From assembly GCF_004210215.2 (NCBI RefSeq), contig NZ_CP067394.1, forward strand, positions 62,001 through 126,000: a DNA stretch of 64,000 nucleotides, given 5' to 3'. Each line of letters begins with the position of its first letter. Within the stretch, counting starts at the first letter, position 1. Made by a program: the position numbers and the translations under genes. The notes under the pieces were generated by a model. It was not told the DNA's origin and did no database searches. It saw only the letters and a program-made list of their open reading frames with translations. Positions 24,092 through 32,716 of the stretch are shown here, in pieces. This DNA comes from Cryobacterium sp. SO1 (GTDB taxonomy: Bacteria > Actinomycetota > Actinomycetes > Actinomycetales > Microbacteriaceae).

Positions 24092-25300
24092 TTAACCGGC
24101 GGCAGGGGTGCGCGTGCGCTCGCGGGCGGCCGGGGCGGCCAGTCCGGCCAGGGCCATCAGCACCACGATCACGAACAGGGCGTTCAGGATGCCCACCTGC
24201 TCACCGATCAGGCCCAGCAACGGCGGCCCGACCAGGAACGCGAAATAGCCGATCATGGCGACGGCGCTGACCCGGGCGGCCGCGTTGGCGGTGTCGTCGG
24301 CCGCGGCCGACATGCCGACGGGGAAACCCAGCGACGCGCCAAGGCCCCACAGCACGGTGCCCACGACGAGCAGCCACACCGCCGGCGCGAGGATCACCAG
24401 CAGCAGCCCGGCCACGCCGAGCAGCGAGCAGGCGCGGAGCACGGGCACCCGGCCGAACCTGTCCAGCACCGGGCCGCCCGCCACCCGGCCCACCGTCATC
24501 GCCGACACGAACACCCCGAAGACCAGCGCGCCGGTGGCGTCGCTCTGCCCGCGCCCGTCAACCACGGCCAGGGCGAGCCAGTCGCTGGCCGAGCCTTCAG
24601 CGAAGGTCATTCCGAGCACGATCACCCCGATCATCAGGATGCTCGGGTCGCGCCACACGGCGAGGCTGTCGCGCATCCGTTCGGCCCAGTTCGGCCGCAC
24701 CAGGGTGTGATCGGTGGGATCGCCGAGGGCGGGCCGCAGCGGCACGAACCGCACCGCGATCGCAGCCGCGGCCAGCGCGAGGACGGCGACGCCGGTGAGG
24801 TGCCAGCCCACCGACACGGTCAGGCCGGCGGCCGCGGCGCCGAGCAGCGCTCCGGCCACGGTGCCCAGGCTGAAGCAGGCGTGCAGCAACGGCATCAGCG
24901 TGACGCCGAGCTCACGTTCGACGGCGGCGCCCTCCACGTTCATCATCACGTCGGTGGAGCCCATGCCGAAGCCCACCAGGATCAGGGCGGTGAACGCGAG
25001 CGGCGCCGACCCCCACACCGACGCGGCGACGCCAACGAGGGCCAGCCCCGTCGAGGAGACCGCGATGCTCGCCACGATCGCCCGGCGGGCGCCGAACGCG
25101 GACAGCAGCCAGACCGCCGAGACCAGGCCGAGGATCGATCCGGCGGAAAGCCCGAAGATCAGCAGCCCCACCTCGTCGGTGCGGAGTGCCAGGCCGTCAC
25201 GCACCGTGGGGATGCGGGACACCCACGAGGCCAGGCTGAGCCCGCTCACGAAAAACAACACAAAGATGGCGTTTCGCCACCCCACCGGTCCTCTGCTCAC
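24092..25300 (-). CDS. MFS transporter, separated from its upstream neighbour by an IS
   Basis: A 402-residue major-facilitator protein with 12 hydrophobic segments. The segment WRNAIFVLFFVSGLSLASWVSRIP and the GFGMGSTDVMMNVEGAAVER region resemble the YbjJ/FucP-like branch. The substrate is unknown. The annotated GTG start (25300) lies inside the 15-bp target duplication of the IS at 25304, so the element inserted just ahead of the coding region. A second GTG at 25285 has AGAGGA 3-4 bp upstream and may be the real start. Before the insertion the gene would have followed the MATE gene by about 100 bp. Expression now may depend on the IS end. Confidence 0.88.
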   Translation of the reverse strand: MSRGPVGWRNAIFVLFFVSGLSLASWVSRIPTVRDGLALRTDEVGLLIFGLSAGSILGLVSAVWLLSAFGARRAIVASIAVSSTGLALVGVAASVWGSAPLAFTALILVGFGMGSTDVMMNVEGAAVERELGVTLMPLLHACFSLGTVAGALLGAAAAGLTVSVGWHLTGVAVLALAAAAIAVRFVPLRPALGDPTDHTLVRPNWAERMRDSLAVWRDPSILMIGVIVLGMTFAEGSASDWLALAVVDGRGQSDATGALVFGVFVSAMTVGRVAGGPVLDRFGRVPVLRACSLLGVAGLLLVILAPAVWLLVVGTVLWGLGASLGFPVGMSAAADDTANAAARVSAVAMIGYFAFLVGPPLLGLIGEQVGILNALFVIVVLMALAGLAAPAARERTRTPAAG

Positions 25301-25318
25301 CTCTGTGTAATCGCATCA

Positions 25319-25438
25319 CGTTGTTTACACACGTTCTCACCTCCTTGTTTACAACCGCTCTCATGACGTTGTTTACAACCTGTGTCGCCACGTTATGTAC
25401 AACCAATCGCACGACGTTGATTACAGCCGGCGCAACTG
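25319..25438 (-). repeat. Left-end 24-bp repeat array of the IS (five units)
   Basis: Units begin every 24 bp at 25319, 25343, 25367, 25391 and 25415, each with a core like CGTTGTTTACAACC followed by ten variable bases. The fifth unit overlaps the transposase stop codon (25421). Such phased sites look like multiple transposase-binding sites. Confidence 0.85.
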
Positions 25439-26914
25439 CCCGGCCGACGAAGTCGGCAAGGACGTGTAGTCACGATCCGCCGGAAAATGCTCCTTCTCGT
25501 AGGTCTGATGTTTGTGGAGCCAGGCTGGTTTCGGGTCGCGGATTTTCGCTCCCTCGATTTGCCAGAGCGGGAAGGGTTCTTGGGCGGCGTCGGTGCGCAT
25601 GGGCAGTGGGAAGTAGATGCTCTCGACTCCACTGAACGCGTCGAACATAGCGAATTCGGTCTCGGTGGTCACGACTTGGTAGGTCCCGACCAACGTCGTC
25701 GGGACCTTGATTCGGAGGCCGTGGAAGTAGAACTGCGGGTTGGCTCGCGTGATGACGACGTGGTCCGAGGAATCGCGCAACCGGCCACCATGCGGCACCT
25801 GCTGCGCGCCAGGCTCGGCGGGAATCGTTGTCTCCCTCAGATCGACACCTCCAAAGACAGCTACGCCCGACTGATCGGCGAGGGATTTGTCCCGGTACGA
25901 ATCCGCTCGCGCCTGAAGCACGTCGTGGCTAATCGGGGTGCCATCGGCGGGGCGGTGTTCCGCGGCGTCCCAGGCCTGCCCGGGTGTCATCGATCCGGGC
26001 AGCGCCTGGTGCCGTCGGCGGTAGTTGTAATAGGCGCGGTAAGCAATGATCAGGGCGGTGAGCTGCTCCAGGGTATCGGGGGCGTTGGCATCGAGGAACC
26101 GCAAGATCGTTTGGTGGCTGCGTTCGTTCTTCCCCTGGGTCTGGGGGTGGCTTCCGCGCCCGGTGATGCCCAGACAGCCCCGGTCGGCGAGGAACCGTTC
26201 GGTGGCGGAGATGTTGCCGCGTCGGGCCTGGTTGAACGCAGTCCCGTTGTCGCTGAGTAGTTCTTTCGGAACCCCGTGGTCGGTGATGGCGGAACGAAGC
26301 GTGATGATGGCGTCGGTGCTGTTCTCCGGAGTGGCGAAGCACATCGTGCCGACGTCGAAGCGGGTGGAGTCGTCCAGCAGCTGGTAGACGGTGACCTTGG
26401 TGCCCAGCGCATTCGGGCCCTGCGCGTCGGCGAGACGGTACTCGAACGCGTCCAGCTGCCACATCTCCATCGCCGCGGCACGGGAGAACCGAAGCCAGGC
26501 CGTCCGTGGCCGTTTCCGCGGGTTCGCGTTCGTGACGCCGGATGAAGCGAGGATGCGGGCGATCGTCGCCACCGACGGGATGGGAGAAGCGAATTCGCCG
26601 GTGTCGATCCCGGTGAACCAGATTGATTTGGGCCCGTTGTCCCATCCTTCCTTCTTCAGTCGGGCGCGGATCCTCAGAACGATCTCGGTGGTCTTCTGGT
26701 CAAAGGTCCGCACCGGGTTCAGCGGCGCTGACGAGCGCGGATTCAGCGCCGTATTGCCCTCACGGAGGAATCGTCGCCGGATGTTGTAAAACGACGGACG
26801 GCTGATGTTCAGTCTTTGGCAGAACTCGGTAACGCTGGGCCCGTCGGCGGCAAGCGGGTCGTATTCAATGATCTGGCGGCGGACGGCGGGAGAAAGGGAT
26901 CTAGGCACTCCCAA
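25421..26914 (-). CDS. IS481-like DDE transposase
   Basis: A 497-residue integrase-type transposase. The N-terminal helix-turn-helix (PSVTEFCQRLNISRPSFYN, about 26-44) is followed by an HTH-21/integrase region. The DDE core has first Asp in MWQLDAFEYRL (about 155), second Asp in ELLSDNGTAFN (about 220) and Glu in QGKNERSHQ (about 264), with 41 residues between the last two. About 200 further residues form a C-terminal extension (INTG-like beta region, FYFHGLRIKVP) typical of long actinobacterial members. Usual IS481 transposases are nearer 350 residues. The frame is intact. Confidence 0.9.
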   Translation of the reverse strand: MGVPRSLSPAVRRQIIEYDPLAADGPSVTEFCQRLNISRPSFYNIRRRFLREGNTALNPRSSAPLNPVRTFDQKTTEIVLRIRARLKKEGWDNGPKSIWFTGIDTGEFASPIPSVATIARILASSGVTNANPRKRPRTAWLRFSRAAAMEMWQLDAFEYRLADAQGPNALGTKVTVYQLLDDSTRFDVGTMCFATPENSTDAIITLRSAITDHGVPKELLSDNGTAFNQARRGNISATERFLADRGCLGITGRGSHPQTQGKNERSHQTILRFLDANAPDTLEQLTALIIAYRAYYNYRRRHQALPGSMTPGQAWDAAEHRPADGTPISHDVLQARADSYRDKSLADQSGVAVFGGVDLRETTIPAEPGAQQVPHGGRLRDSSDHVVITRANPQFYFHGLRIKVPTTLVGTYQVVTTETEFAMFDAFSGVESIYFPLPMRTDAAQEPFPLWQIEGAKIRDPKPAWLHKHQTYEKEHFPADRDYTSLPTSSAGQLRRL

Positions 26915-26956
26915 TTATCAAAAACCACGTTCAGGGCGTGCTTCCTTGACCGCCGA

Positions 26957-27052
26957 ACCTGTAATCAGGGTCGTGAGACATCCCGTAAAGAAGGTCCTGA
27001 CACATGGTGACAACAACGTCGTGAGACAGGTTGTAAACACAGAGCTGAGACA
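26957..27052 (-). repeat. Right-end 24-bp repeat array of the IS (four units)
   Basis: Units begin at 26957, 26981, 27005 and 27029. Each ends in a form of TGAGACA or TGACACA, with a core such as GGTTGTAAACA that is the inverse of the left-end core. The period is again exactly 24 bp and orientation is inverted relative to the left array. They lie in the 143-bp region upstream of the transposase start. Confidence 0.85.
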
Positions 27053-27087
27053 TCACATCCTCTGCTCACCTCCCCACGCTACCAAGC

Positions 27088-27150
27088 CCGCGAACCGTGA
27101 GCAGAGCCCCCAAAAACCCAGGAATTCGGTGCTTTGCTCACGGTTCGCGA
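27088..27150. repeat. Dispersed palindrome family A, copy 2
   Basis: A 63-bp palindrome with arms CCGCGAACCGTGAGCA and TGCTCACGGTTCGCGA (approximate ends). It lies immediately downstream of the MATE gene stop (27156) and 16 bp from the IS target duplication. It shares the same outer arms as the copy at 7686, with a changed loop. Confidence 0.8.
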
Positions 27151-27155
27151 CGGGG

Positions 27156-28487
27156 TCAGGCGCCCAGGTGCACCCAGCGGGTGCCCCGGGCGCGCAGCGA
27201 CAGCGTCACCGCGCGGGCGCCCAGGAAGCCGAAGGCGAACGCGGCCATCAGCCAGGCAAGCCCGTCGGGGCCGTCAGGGGCCCAGAGCAGCACGAGTCCG
27301 GCGAGGGGCACGAACGCGGCGAGGTTCACCAGGCCGGTCAGGGCGAGGTAGCGGGCGTCGCCGGCGCCGATCAGCACGCCGTCGAGCACGAAGACCAGGC
27401 CGCCGAGCGGCACGGACAGCCCGAGCACGATCAGCGTCGGTGGCAGCAGCGCCGTCACCTCGGCGGCGCCGGTGAACACGCCGCCGAGCACCCCACTCAC
27501 GGCCACCAGGGCCAGGCCGAGCAACGCCCCACCGCCGATGCCCCATTCCAGGCACCGGCGCAGCACCTGCCTCACCTGCCGCTCGTCGCCGGCGCCGAGA
27601 CCACGGCCCACCAGAGCCTGCGCGGCGATCGCGAGGGCGTCCAGGGCGAACGCCAGCGTGGCGAACAGGGTCATCGCGATCTGGAACGCCGCGAGCTCCG
27701 GTGAGCCAAGGCTGGTGGCCACGAACACCGCCAACAGCATGGCTGCGCGGAGGCTCGCGGTGCGCAGGAACAGCCAGCCGCCGCTTGTGGCCCCGCGGGC
27801 CAGGCCCGCGCGGTGCGGCCGCATCGGCGCCCGCTCGCGCCGGGCATGCCGCACGACGACGACCAGGTACACCGCCACCATCCCCCACTGGGCCAGCACC
27901 GTGCCCAGCGCCGACCCGACCAGGCCCAGGCCCAGGCCGTAGATGAACCAGAGGTTGAGCAGGATGTTGACCATGAAGCCGAGACCGGCGACCCAGAGCG
28001 GCGTGCGGGTATCCTGCAGGCCGCGCAACAGCCCGGTCGCGGCGAAAACCAGCAGCATCGCCGGCACGCCGAACATCGACAGGCCCAGGTAGTCGGCGGC
28101 GGCGCGGGTCACCGCGGTTTCGGCACCGAACGCGCCCACCAGGGCGGGCGTCGCGAACCAGCCGGCCACGGCGAGCACCAGGCCGAGGCCGAGCGCGAGC
28201 CACAGGCCATCCACCCCCACCGACACCGCGCGACGCCGATCACCGACCCCGAGCCAGCGGGCCACCGCGGGGGTGGTGCTGTAGGCGAGGAACACCATCA
28301 GCCCGATGATGGTCTGCAGGACCGCGCTGGCCAGGCCGAGGCCGGCCAGGGGCACCGCACCGAGGTGCCCGACCATGGCCGAGTCGGTGAGCAGGAACAG
28401 CGGTTCCGCGACGAGCGCGCCGAGGGCGGGCAGGGCCAGCCGGCGGATCTCGCGGTCGATGGGTTGGGGGCGTAGAAGTCTGATCAC
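27156..28487 (-). CDS. MATE-family efflux transporter (DinF-like)
   Basis: A 443-residue multidrug/toxin exporter with about 12 hydrophobic segments in two repeats. The opening DREIRRLALPALGALVAEPLF and the LTDSAMVGHLG motif (about 34-44) are typical of the DinF branch, as is GLLRGLQDTRTPLWVA near the middle. It uses an ion gradient to expel cations or drugs. The GTG start at 28487 gives the typical short N-terminus. It was probably upstream of the MFS gene (24092) in the same transcription unit before the IS insertion. Confidence 0.92.
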   Translation of the reverse strand: MIRLLRPQPIDREIRRLALPALGALVAEPLFLLTDSAMVGHLGAVPLAGLGLASAVLQTIIGLMVFLAYSTTPAVARWLGVGDRRRAVSVGVDGLWLALGLGLVLAVAGWFATPALVGAFGAETAVTRAAADYLGLSMFGVPAMLLVFAATGLLRGLQDTRTPLWVAGLGFMVNILLNLWFIYGLGLGLVGSALGTVLAQWGMVAVYLVVVVRHARRERAPMRPHRAGLARGATSGGWLFLRTASLRAAMLLAVFVATSLGSPELAAFQIAMTLFATLAFALDALAIAAQALVGRGLGAGDERQVRQVLRRCLEWGIGGGALLGLALVAVSGVLGGVFTGAAEVTALLPPTLIVLGLSVPLGGLVFVLDGVLIGAGDARYLALTGLVNLAAFVPLAGLVLLWAPDGPDGLAWLMAAFAFGFLGARAVTLSLRARGTRWVHLGA

Positions 28488-28518
28488 TCGACTCTAGTTA
28501 TTTCGCCCCCGACCACCG

Positions 28519-28584
28519 AACTGGCACCCGTTCGGACAATTGCGCCCGGCGCACCGGCTGCAATTGTCCGCGACGGCAACAGTT
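28519..28584. repeat. Dispersed palindrome family B, copy 1
   Basis: A 66-bp palindrome: AACTGGCACCCGTTCGGACA, then ATTGCGCCCGG, loop CGCA, CCGGCTGCAATTGTCCG and CAACAGTT. It sits 7 bp beyond the stop of the oxidoreductase gene (28591). The copy at 57437-57504 has the same arms, same CGCA loop and same overall layout. Confidence 0.8.
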
Positions 28585-28590
28585 GACGGC

Positions 28591-29520
28591 TTACGGCAGG
28601 ATGACGAGCTTGCCGCGTGCGCCGGACTCGAAGTCGTCGAAGGCCTCTGCGACGTCTTCGAGGGCGTAGCTGCCCTGCACGGTCACCGAGGTACGTCCGG
28701 CGGCCAGGCTCTCGGCCAGGCTGGCCAGCACCTCGGCGGTGGGGTCGGCGAGGATCGGGACCACGGTCACGGTGTCGGTGGCGAGCTGGTCGGCCGAACC
28801 GATCAGGGTCGACACCAGGCGACCACCGGCGCGCAGAGCGGGCAGCACGGTCGCCGCGTCCCCGGCGAAGTGCAGCACGACGTCGACGCCGTCGGGGTGG
28901 GCGGCGAGTACGGCCGCGCTGAGGTTCTGGGTGTGGTCGACGACCTCGCTCGCGCCGAGCAGGCGCACCTGGGCGATGCCCAGAGCGGTGCGCGCGGTGG
29001 CGATCACCGTGGCGCCGGCTGCGGCGGCCAGCTGCACGGCCTGGTTGCCGACACCGCCGGTGGCGCCCACCACCAATACGGTGCTGCCGGGGGTGAGCTG
29101 GGCGGCATCCACGGCGGCCTGCGCTGCCGTGCCGGCCAGGCCCAGGGCGGCGCCACGGGCGAAGTCCACCTGATCCGGCAGCTTCGCCAGGCCCGTCGCA
29201 GTGGACACGACCACGAACTCGCCGAACGAGCCGTCGCCCAGGTGGGCCTTCGTGACGACGCCGAATACCCGGTCGCCCACGGCGTAGGCCGTGACGCCGT
29301 CGCCGAGGGCGTCCACGATGCCCGCGAAGTCCTTGCCCAGCACCACGGGGAACCGGTGCTCCATCAGGCCGTTGAGGTAGCCGGCGGCCACGGCCAGGTC
29401 GAATCCGTTGACGGATGCCGCATGAACGCGCACCCGCACCTCTCCTGCGGACGGCTGAGGGGTGTCGATCTCGCTCAGTTCGAGGGCGGAACCGAACTCG
29501 GGCAGGGTGATGACGCGCAT
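28591..29520 (-). CDS. Zinc-free NADP-dependent MDR oxidoreductase (quinone oxidoreductase-like)
   Basis: A 309-residue medium-chain dehydrogenase/reductase. The GroES-like N-terminal half contains VHAASVNGFDLAVAAGYLNG (about 40-59) and GKDFAGIVDALG. The Rossmann half has VLVVGATGGVGNQAVQLA (about 150-167). There are no zinc-ligand cysteines, so it is a quinone-reductase or enoyl-reductase type and not an alcohol dehydrogenase. ATG at 29520 follows AGGAGG by 5 bp, an excellent site, so the longer open frame is rejected. It is divergent from the M13 peptidase gene, and palindrome B1 lies directly after its stop. Confidence 0.92.
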   Translation of the reverse strand: MRVITLPEFGSALELSEIDTPQPSAGEVRVRVHAASVNGFDLAVAAGYLNGLMEHRFPVVLGKDFAGIVDALGDGVTAYAVGDRVFGVVTKAHLGDGSFGEFVVVSTATGLAKLPDQVDFARGAALGLAGTAAQAAVDAAQLTPGSTVLVVGATGGVGNQAVQLAAAAGATVIATARTALGIAQVRLLGASEVVDHTQNLSAAVLAAHPDGVDVVLHFAGDAATVLPALRAGGRLVSTLIGSADQLATDTVTVVPILADPTAEVLASLAESLAAGRTSVTVQGSYALEDVAEAFDDFESGARGKLVILP

Positions 29521-29672
29521 GGGGACCTCCTGGGTCAGAGGCGACCCGTGTGGAGCGCCGTTCTGCTTATGCTCCCACGCCCGCCGCATCCGCCACCATG
29601 GCCCATGGTCCCATGACGCCGCGCCGCGCCGTGCCCGCCCCACCCCGTTGCGGTGAGGATTAGGCTGGGCGG

Positions 29673-31637
29673 ATGACTGATCAGGTGACTGCATCCGGAA
29701 TCGACACCGACGAACTCGACCCGGGCGTGCGCCCGCAGGACGATCTCTTCCGCCATGTGAACGGCAAGTGGATCGCACGCACCGAGATCCCGAACGACAA
29801 GGCCCGCTGGGGGTCGTTCTATCTGCTGGCCGAAGAGGCCGAGAAGGCCGTGCAGGAGATCATCCTCGAGGCGCAGACCGCCGCCGAGGGCACCGAGGAG
29901 CGCAAGTTCGGCGACATGTACGCCAGCTTCATGGACGAGGAGCGCATCGAGCAGCTCGGCGCCACCCCGCTCGCCGCCGACCTGGCCACGGTGGACGGCA
30001 TCAGCAGCGTGCCGGTGTTCCTGGCCACCCTCGGCCGTCTCGAGAGGGCCGGCGTCGCGGGCACCTTCCAGCTCTACGTCGACAACGACCCGGGCAACCC
30101 CGAGCGCTACCTGGTCTTCGTCGAGCAGGCCGGCCTTGGCCTGCCGGACGAGTCCTATTACCGCGACGAGAGATTCGCCGATGTGCGCACCGCCTACCTC
30201 GCCTTCGTCGAACGGATGCTGACCCTCGCCGGCGTGCACGACGCGCCGGTGCGCGCCGGGCGCATCTTCGCCCTGGAAACCGAGCTCGCCAGCCACCACT
30301 GGGACAACGTTCGCACCCGCGACAGCGAGAAGACCTACAACCTCAAGACCTGGGACCAGCTGTCCGCGCTCGCCGCCGGCGCCGACCTCGACCTGTGGCT
30401 GGAGGGCCTGGACGCCCCCGCCGTGGCGTTTGCGGAGGTCGTCGTGCGCCAGCCGAGCTTCGTGGTCGGCCTGGCCGAGATGCTCACCGTCGACCGGCTC
30501 GACGCCTGGCGGGACTGGCTACGCTGGCAGGTCATCCGCTCGAGCGCGTCGTACCTGTCGAGCGATTTCGTGGAAGCGAACTTCGACTTCTACGGCCGCA
30601 CCCTCACCGGCACCCCGCAGATGCGCGCCCGCTGGAAGCGCGGCGTCTCGCTCGTGGAGGGCTCGCTCGGCGAGGCCGTCGGCCGCATCTACGTCAACAG
30701 GCACTTCTCGCCGCACGCCAAGACCAGCATGGACGTGCTCGTCAAATACCTGGTCGAGGCCTACCGGGCCAGCATCACCGGCCTGGACTGGATGACGGAG
30801 GAGACCCGCGCACGCGCGCTGGAGAAGCTGGACAAGTTCACCCCCAAGATCGGTTTCCCGGTCAAGTGGCGCGATTACTCCAGCCTGGCCATCGAGCCCG
30901 GCGACCTGATCAAGAACGTGCGCGCCACCGGCGAGTTCGAGTTCCACCGGGAACTGGGCAAGATCGGCAACCCGCTGGACCGCGACGAGTGGTTCATGAC
31001 CCCGCAGACCATCAACGCCTACTACAACCCCGGCTTCAACGAGATCGTCTTCCCCGCCGCCATCCTGCAGGTGCCGTTCTTCGACGTCAACCGGGACGCC
31101 GCCGCCAACTACGGTGCGATCGGCGCCGTGATCGGCCACGAGATCGGCCACGGCTTCGACGACCAGGGCTCCAAGTACGACGGCGACGGCCGGCTCACCG
31201 ACTGGTGGAGCGAAGCCGACCGGGCCGCGTTCGAGCGGCGCACCGCGTCGCTGATCGAACAGTACGACGCTCTGCGGCCGGCCCAGGTGCCCGATCACCA
31301 CGTCAACGGCGCGCTTACCATCGGTGAGAACATCGGTGACCTCGGCGGCCTGTCGATCGCCTGGAAGGCCTACCTGCTCTCTCTCGAGGGCGCCGAGCCG
31401 CCCGTCATCGACGGCCTCACCGGCGCCCAGCGGTTCTTTCTCTCCTGGGCGCAGGCCTGGCAGATGAAGCTGCGCGACGAGGAGGCCATCCGCCTGCTCG
31501 CGATCGACCCGCACTCGCCGAACGAGTTTCGCTGCAACCAGATCGTGCGCAACATCGACGAGTACTACACGGCGTTCAACGTGACCGAGACGGATGCCGC
31601 GTGGCTCGCTCCTGAGAAGCGCGTCACGATCTGGTAG
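29673..31637 (+). CDS. M13-family zinc metallopeptidase (PepO-like)
   Basis: A 654-residue neprilysin/PepO-type endopeptidase. The zinc motif HEIGHGFDDQG (about 489-499) provides both His ligands and the general base Glu. GENIGDLGG (about 551) provides the third ligand Glu, and the substrate-binding motif NAYYNP lies at about 449. Near the C-terminus, RCNQIVRNIDEYYTAF is the family tail. No signal peptide is present, so it is cytoplasmic as in other actinobacterial members. The length is typical. It is monocistronic, with the next gene 83 bp downstream. Confidence 0.95.
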   Translation: MTDQVTASGIDTDELDPGVRPQDDLFRHVNGKWIARTEIPNDKARWGSFYLLAEEAEKAVQEIILEAQTAAEGTEERKFGDMYASFMDEERIEQLGATPLAADLATVDGISSVPVFLATLGRLERAGVAGTFQLYVDNDPGNPERYLVFVEQAGLGLPDESYYRDERFADVRTAYLAFVERMLTLAGVHDAPVRAGRIFALETELASHHWDNVRTRDSEKTYNLKTWDQLSALAAGADLDLWLEGLDAPAVAFAEVVVRQPSFVVGLAEMLTVDRLDAWRDWLRWQVIRSSASYLSSDFVEANFDFYGRTLTGTPQMRARWKRGVSLVEGSLGEAVGRIYVNRHFSPHAKTSMDVLVKYLVEAYRASITGLDWMTEETRARALEKLDKFTPKIGFPVKWRDYSSLAIEPGDLIKNVRATGEFEFHRELGKIGNPLDRDEWFMTPQTINAYYNPGFNEIVFPAAILQVPFFDVNRDAAANYGAIGAVIGHEIGHGFDDQGSKYDGDGRLTDWWSEADRAAFERRTASLIEQYDALRPAQVPDHHVNGALTIGENIGDLGGLSIAWKAYLLSLEGAEPPVIDGLTGAQRFFLSWAQAWQMKLRDEEAIRLLAIDPHSPNEFRCNQIVRNIDEYYTAFNVTETDAAWLAPEKRVTIW

Positions 31638-31720
31638 CGGCCCGGCCATGCCTCGCAGCCCGTGGGTTAGGGTGTTCGCGGGGGCTCAACAGCACCGATA
31701 GTCAGAGGAAATCGAGAGCA

Positions 31721-32629
31721 GTGGTCGCGCCAGCACAGGAATCCGAACGGCGGTCCCGGCACGCTGTCGCGCGTGGTGGGAAGCACCGGCAGTCCGCGGT
31801 GCCGTCCAGCTTCGAACGCGGCTTCCACTCCCTCGGCGAGCTCGCCATGGGGGGTGCCCAGGTGTCCGCGCGGGCGACCGACCTGGCCACCGGGCGGGTG
31901 CTGTTCTCGGTCGACGACCACGTCGTGATGCCCACCGCCGGCATCGGCACCGTGCTGCTGCTCATCGAGGTGGCGTCACGGCTGCGCGACGCCGACTTCG
32001 GCGCGTACACCATCCTCGACCGCACCCCGCGGGACTCGGTGGACGGCTCCGGACTTTGGCAGCACCTGCAAGCCCCGTCGCTGCCGGTGGCCGACCTGGC
32101 CGCGCTGGTGGGCGCCACCAACGACAACCTGGCCACCAATGTGCTGCTGCGCGCTGTGGGCCTGGAGGCCGTGCGCCGACGCACCGAGGAGCTCGGCCTG
32201 TCCGGCACCGGCCTGCTCGACCTCGTGCGCGACAGCCGAGGCCCCGACGACGCCCCCAACCTGTCGATCGGCAGCGCCCGCGAGCTCACCTGGCTGTTCA
32301 CGGCGTTGGCGCGCGGTGAGATCCTCGACGACGACGGCAGCGAACGGGTGCTCGGCTGGTTGTCGCTGAACTCGGACCTGTCGATGGTGGCCAGCGCGTT
32401 CGGGTTCTCGCCACACGCGCACCGGGGGCCCTCGCACGGGGTGCTGCTGGTGAACAAGACCGGCTGTGACAACGGGGTGCGCAGCGAGGCGGGCGTGTTG
32501 CGCGGCCCGCGCGCCGGCGTCGCCTACGCCGTGTCGATCTTCTTCGACGACCACAACCTCTCCTCGCGCCTCTCGGTGCTCGACGGCATGCGCTCGGTCG
32601 GTCTCGACCTCCTCGAATACGTGCACTAG
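31721..32629 (+). CDS. Class A beta-lactamase-fold protein lacking the SxxK nucleophile
   Basis: A 302-residue protein with a GTG start and no signal peptide. The fold of a serine beta-lactamase is recognisable: VVMPTAGIGTVLL (68-80) aligns with the usual P-A-S-T-x-K helix, ATNDNLATN (132-140) with the SDN loop, and LLVNKTGCD (242-250) with KTG. However, the catalytic Ser is Gly74 and the Lys is Thr77, so acyl-enzyme chemistry is not possible as usually written. A binding or regulatory role, or a different chemistry, is implied. Residues 1-30 are basic and unstructured. It lies between the peptidase gene and a convergent YdeI-type gene. Confidence 0.75.
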   Translation: MVAPAQESERRSRHAVARGGKHRQSAVPSSFERGFHSLGELAMGGAQVSARATDLATGRVLFSVDDHVVMPTAGIGTVLLLIEVASRLRDADFGAYTILDRTPRDSVDGSGLWQHLQAPSLPVADLAALVGATNDNLATNVLLRAVGLEAVRRRTEELGLSGTGLLDLVRDSRGPDDAPNLSIGSARELTWLFTALARGEILDDDGSERVLGWLSLNSDLSMVASAFGFSPHAHRGPSHGVLLVNKTGCDNGVRSEAGVLRGPRAGVAYAVSIFFDDHNLSSRLSVLDGMRSVGLDLLEYVH

Positions 32630-32642
32630 CCCCCTGCCCCCT

Positions 32643-32705
32643 CCGCGAACTGTGACTTAAGCACCTAAAAACCCGAAACTAGGGGGCTTTTCTCACGGCT
32701 CGTGG
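32643..32705. repeat. Dispersed palindrome family A, copy 3
   Basis: A 63-bp imperfect palindrome from CCGCGAACTGTGAC to CTCACGGCTCGTGG, with the inner AAGCACCTAAAAA / AGGGGGCTTTTC. It fills the gap between convergent stops at 32629 and 32717. It shares layout and length with the other A copies and would serve both genes as a terminator. Confidence 0.78.
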
Positions 32706-32716
32706 ATGGGTCGGGC

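Larger units (their letters stand above)
25304..27057 (-). mobile_element. IS481-like insertion sequence with 15-bp target duplication
   Basis: A complete 1754-bp element. Both tips read TGTG-N16-TTTACA inward (25304 and, on the other strand, 27057). It is flanked by a perfect 15-bp direct repeat TCCTCTGCTCACCTC at 25289-25303 and 27058-27072, which is the target-site duplication. Each end carries a 24-bp-periodic array of probable transposase sites. One long transposase gene fills the interior. The perfect duplication and intact gene imply a recent, probably active insertion. IS481 members are known for variable, sometimes long duplications; the family name is inferred from the DDE domain and architecture. 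Confidence 0.85.
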
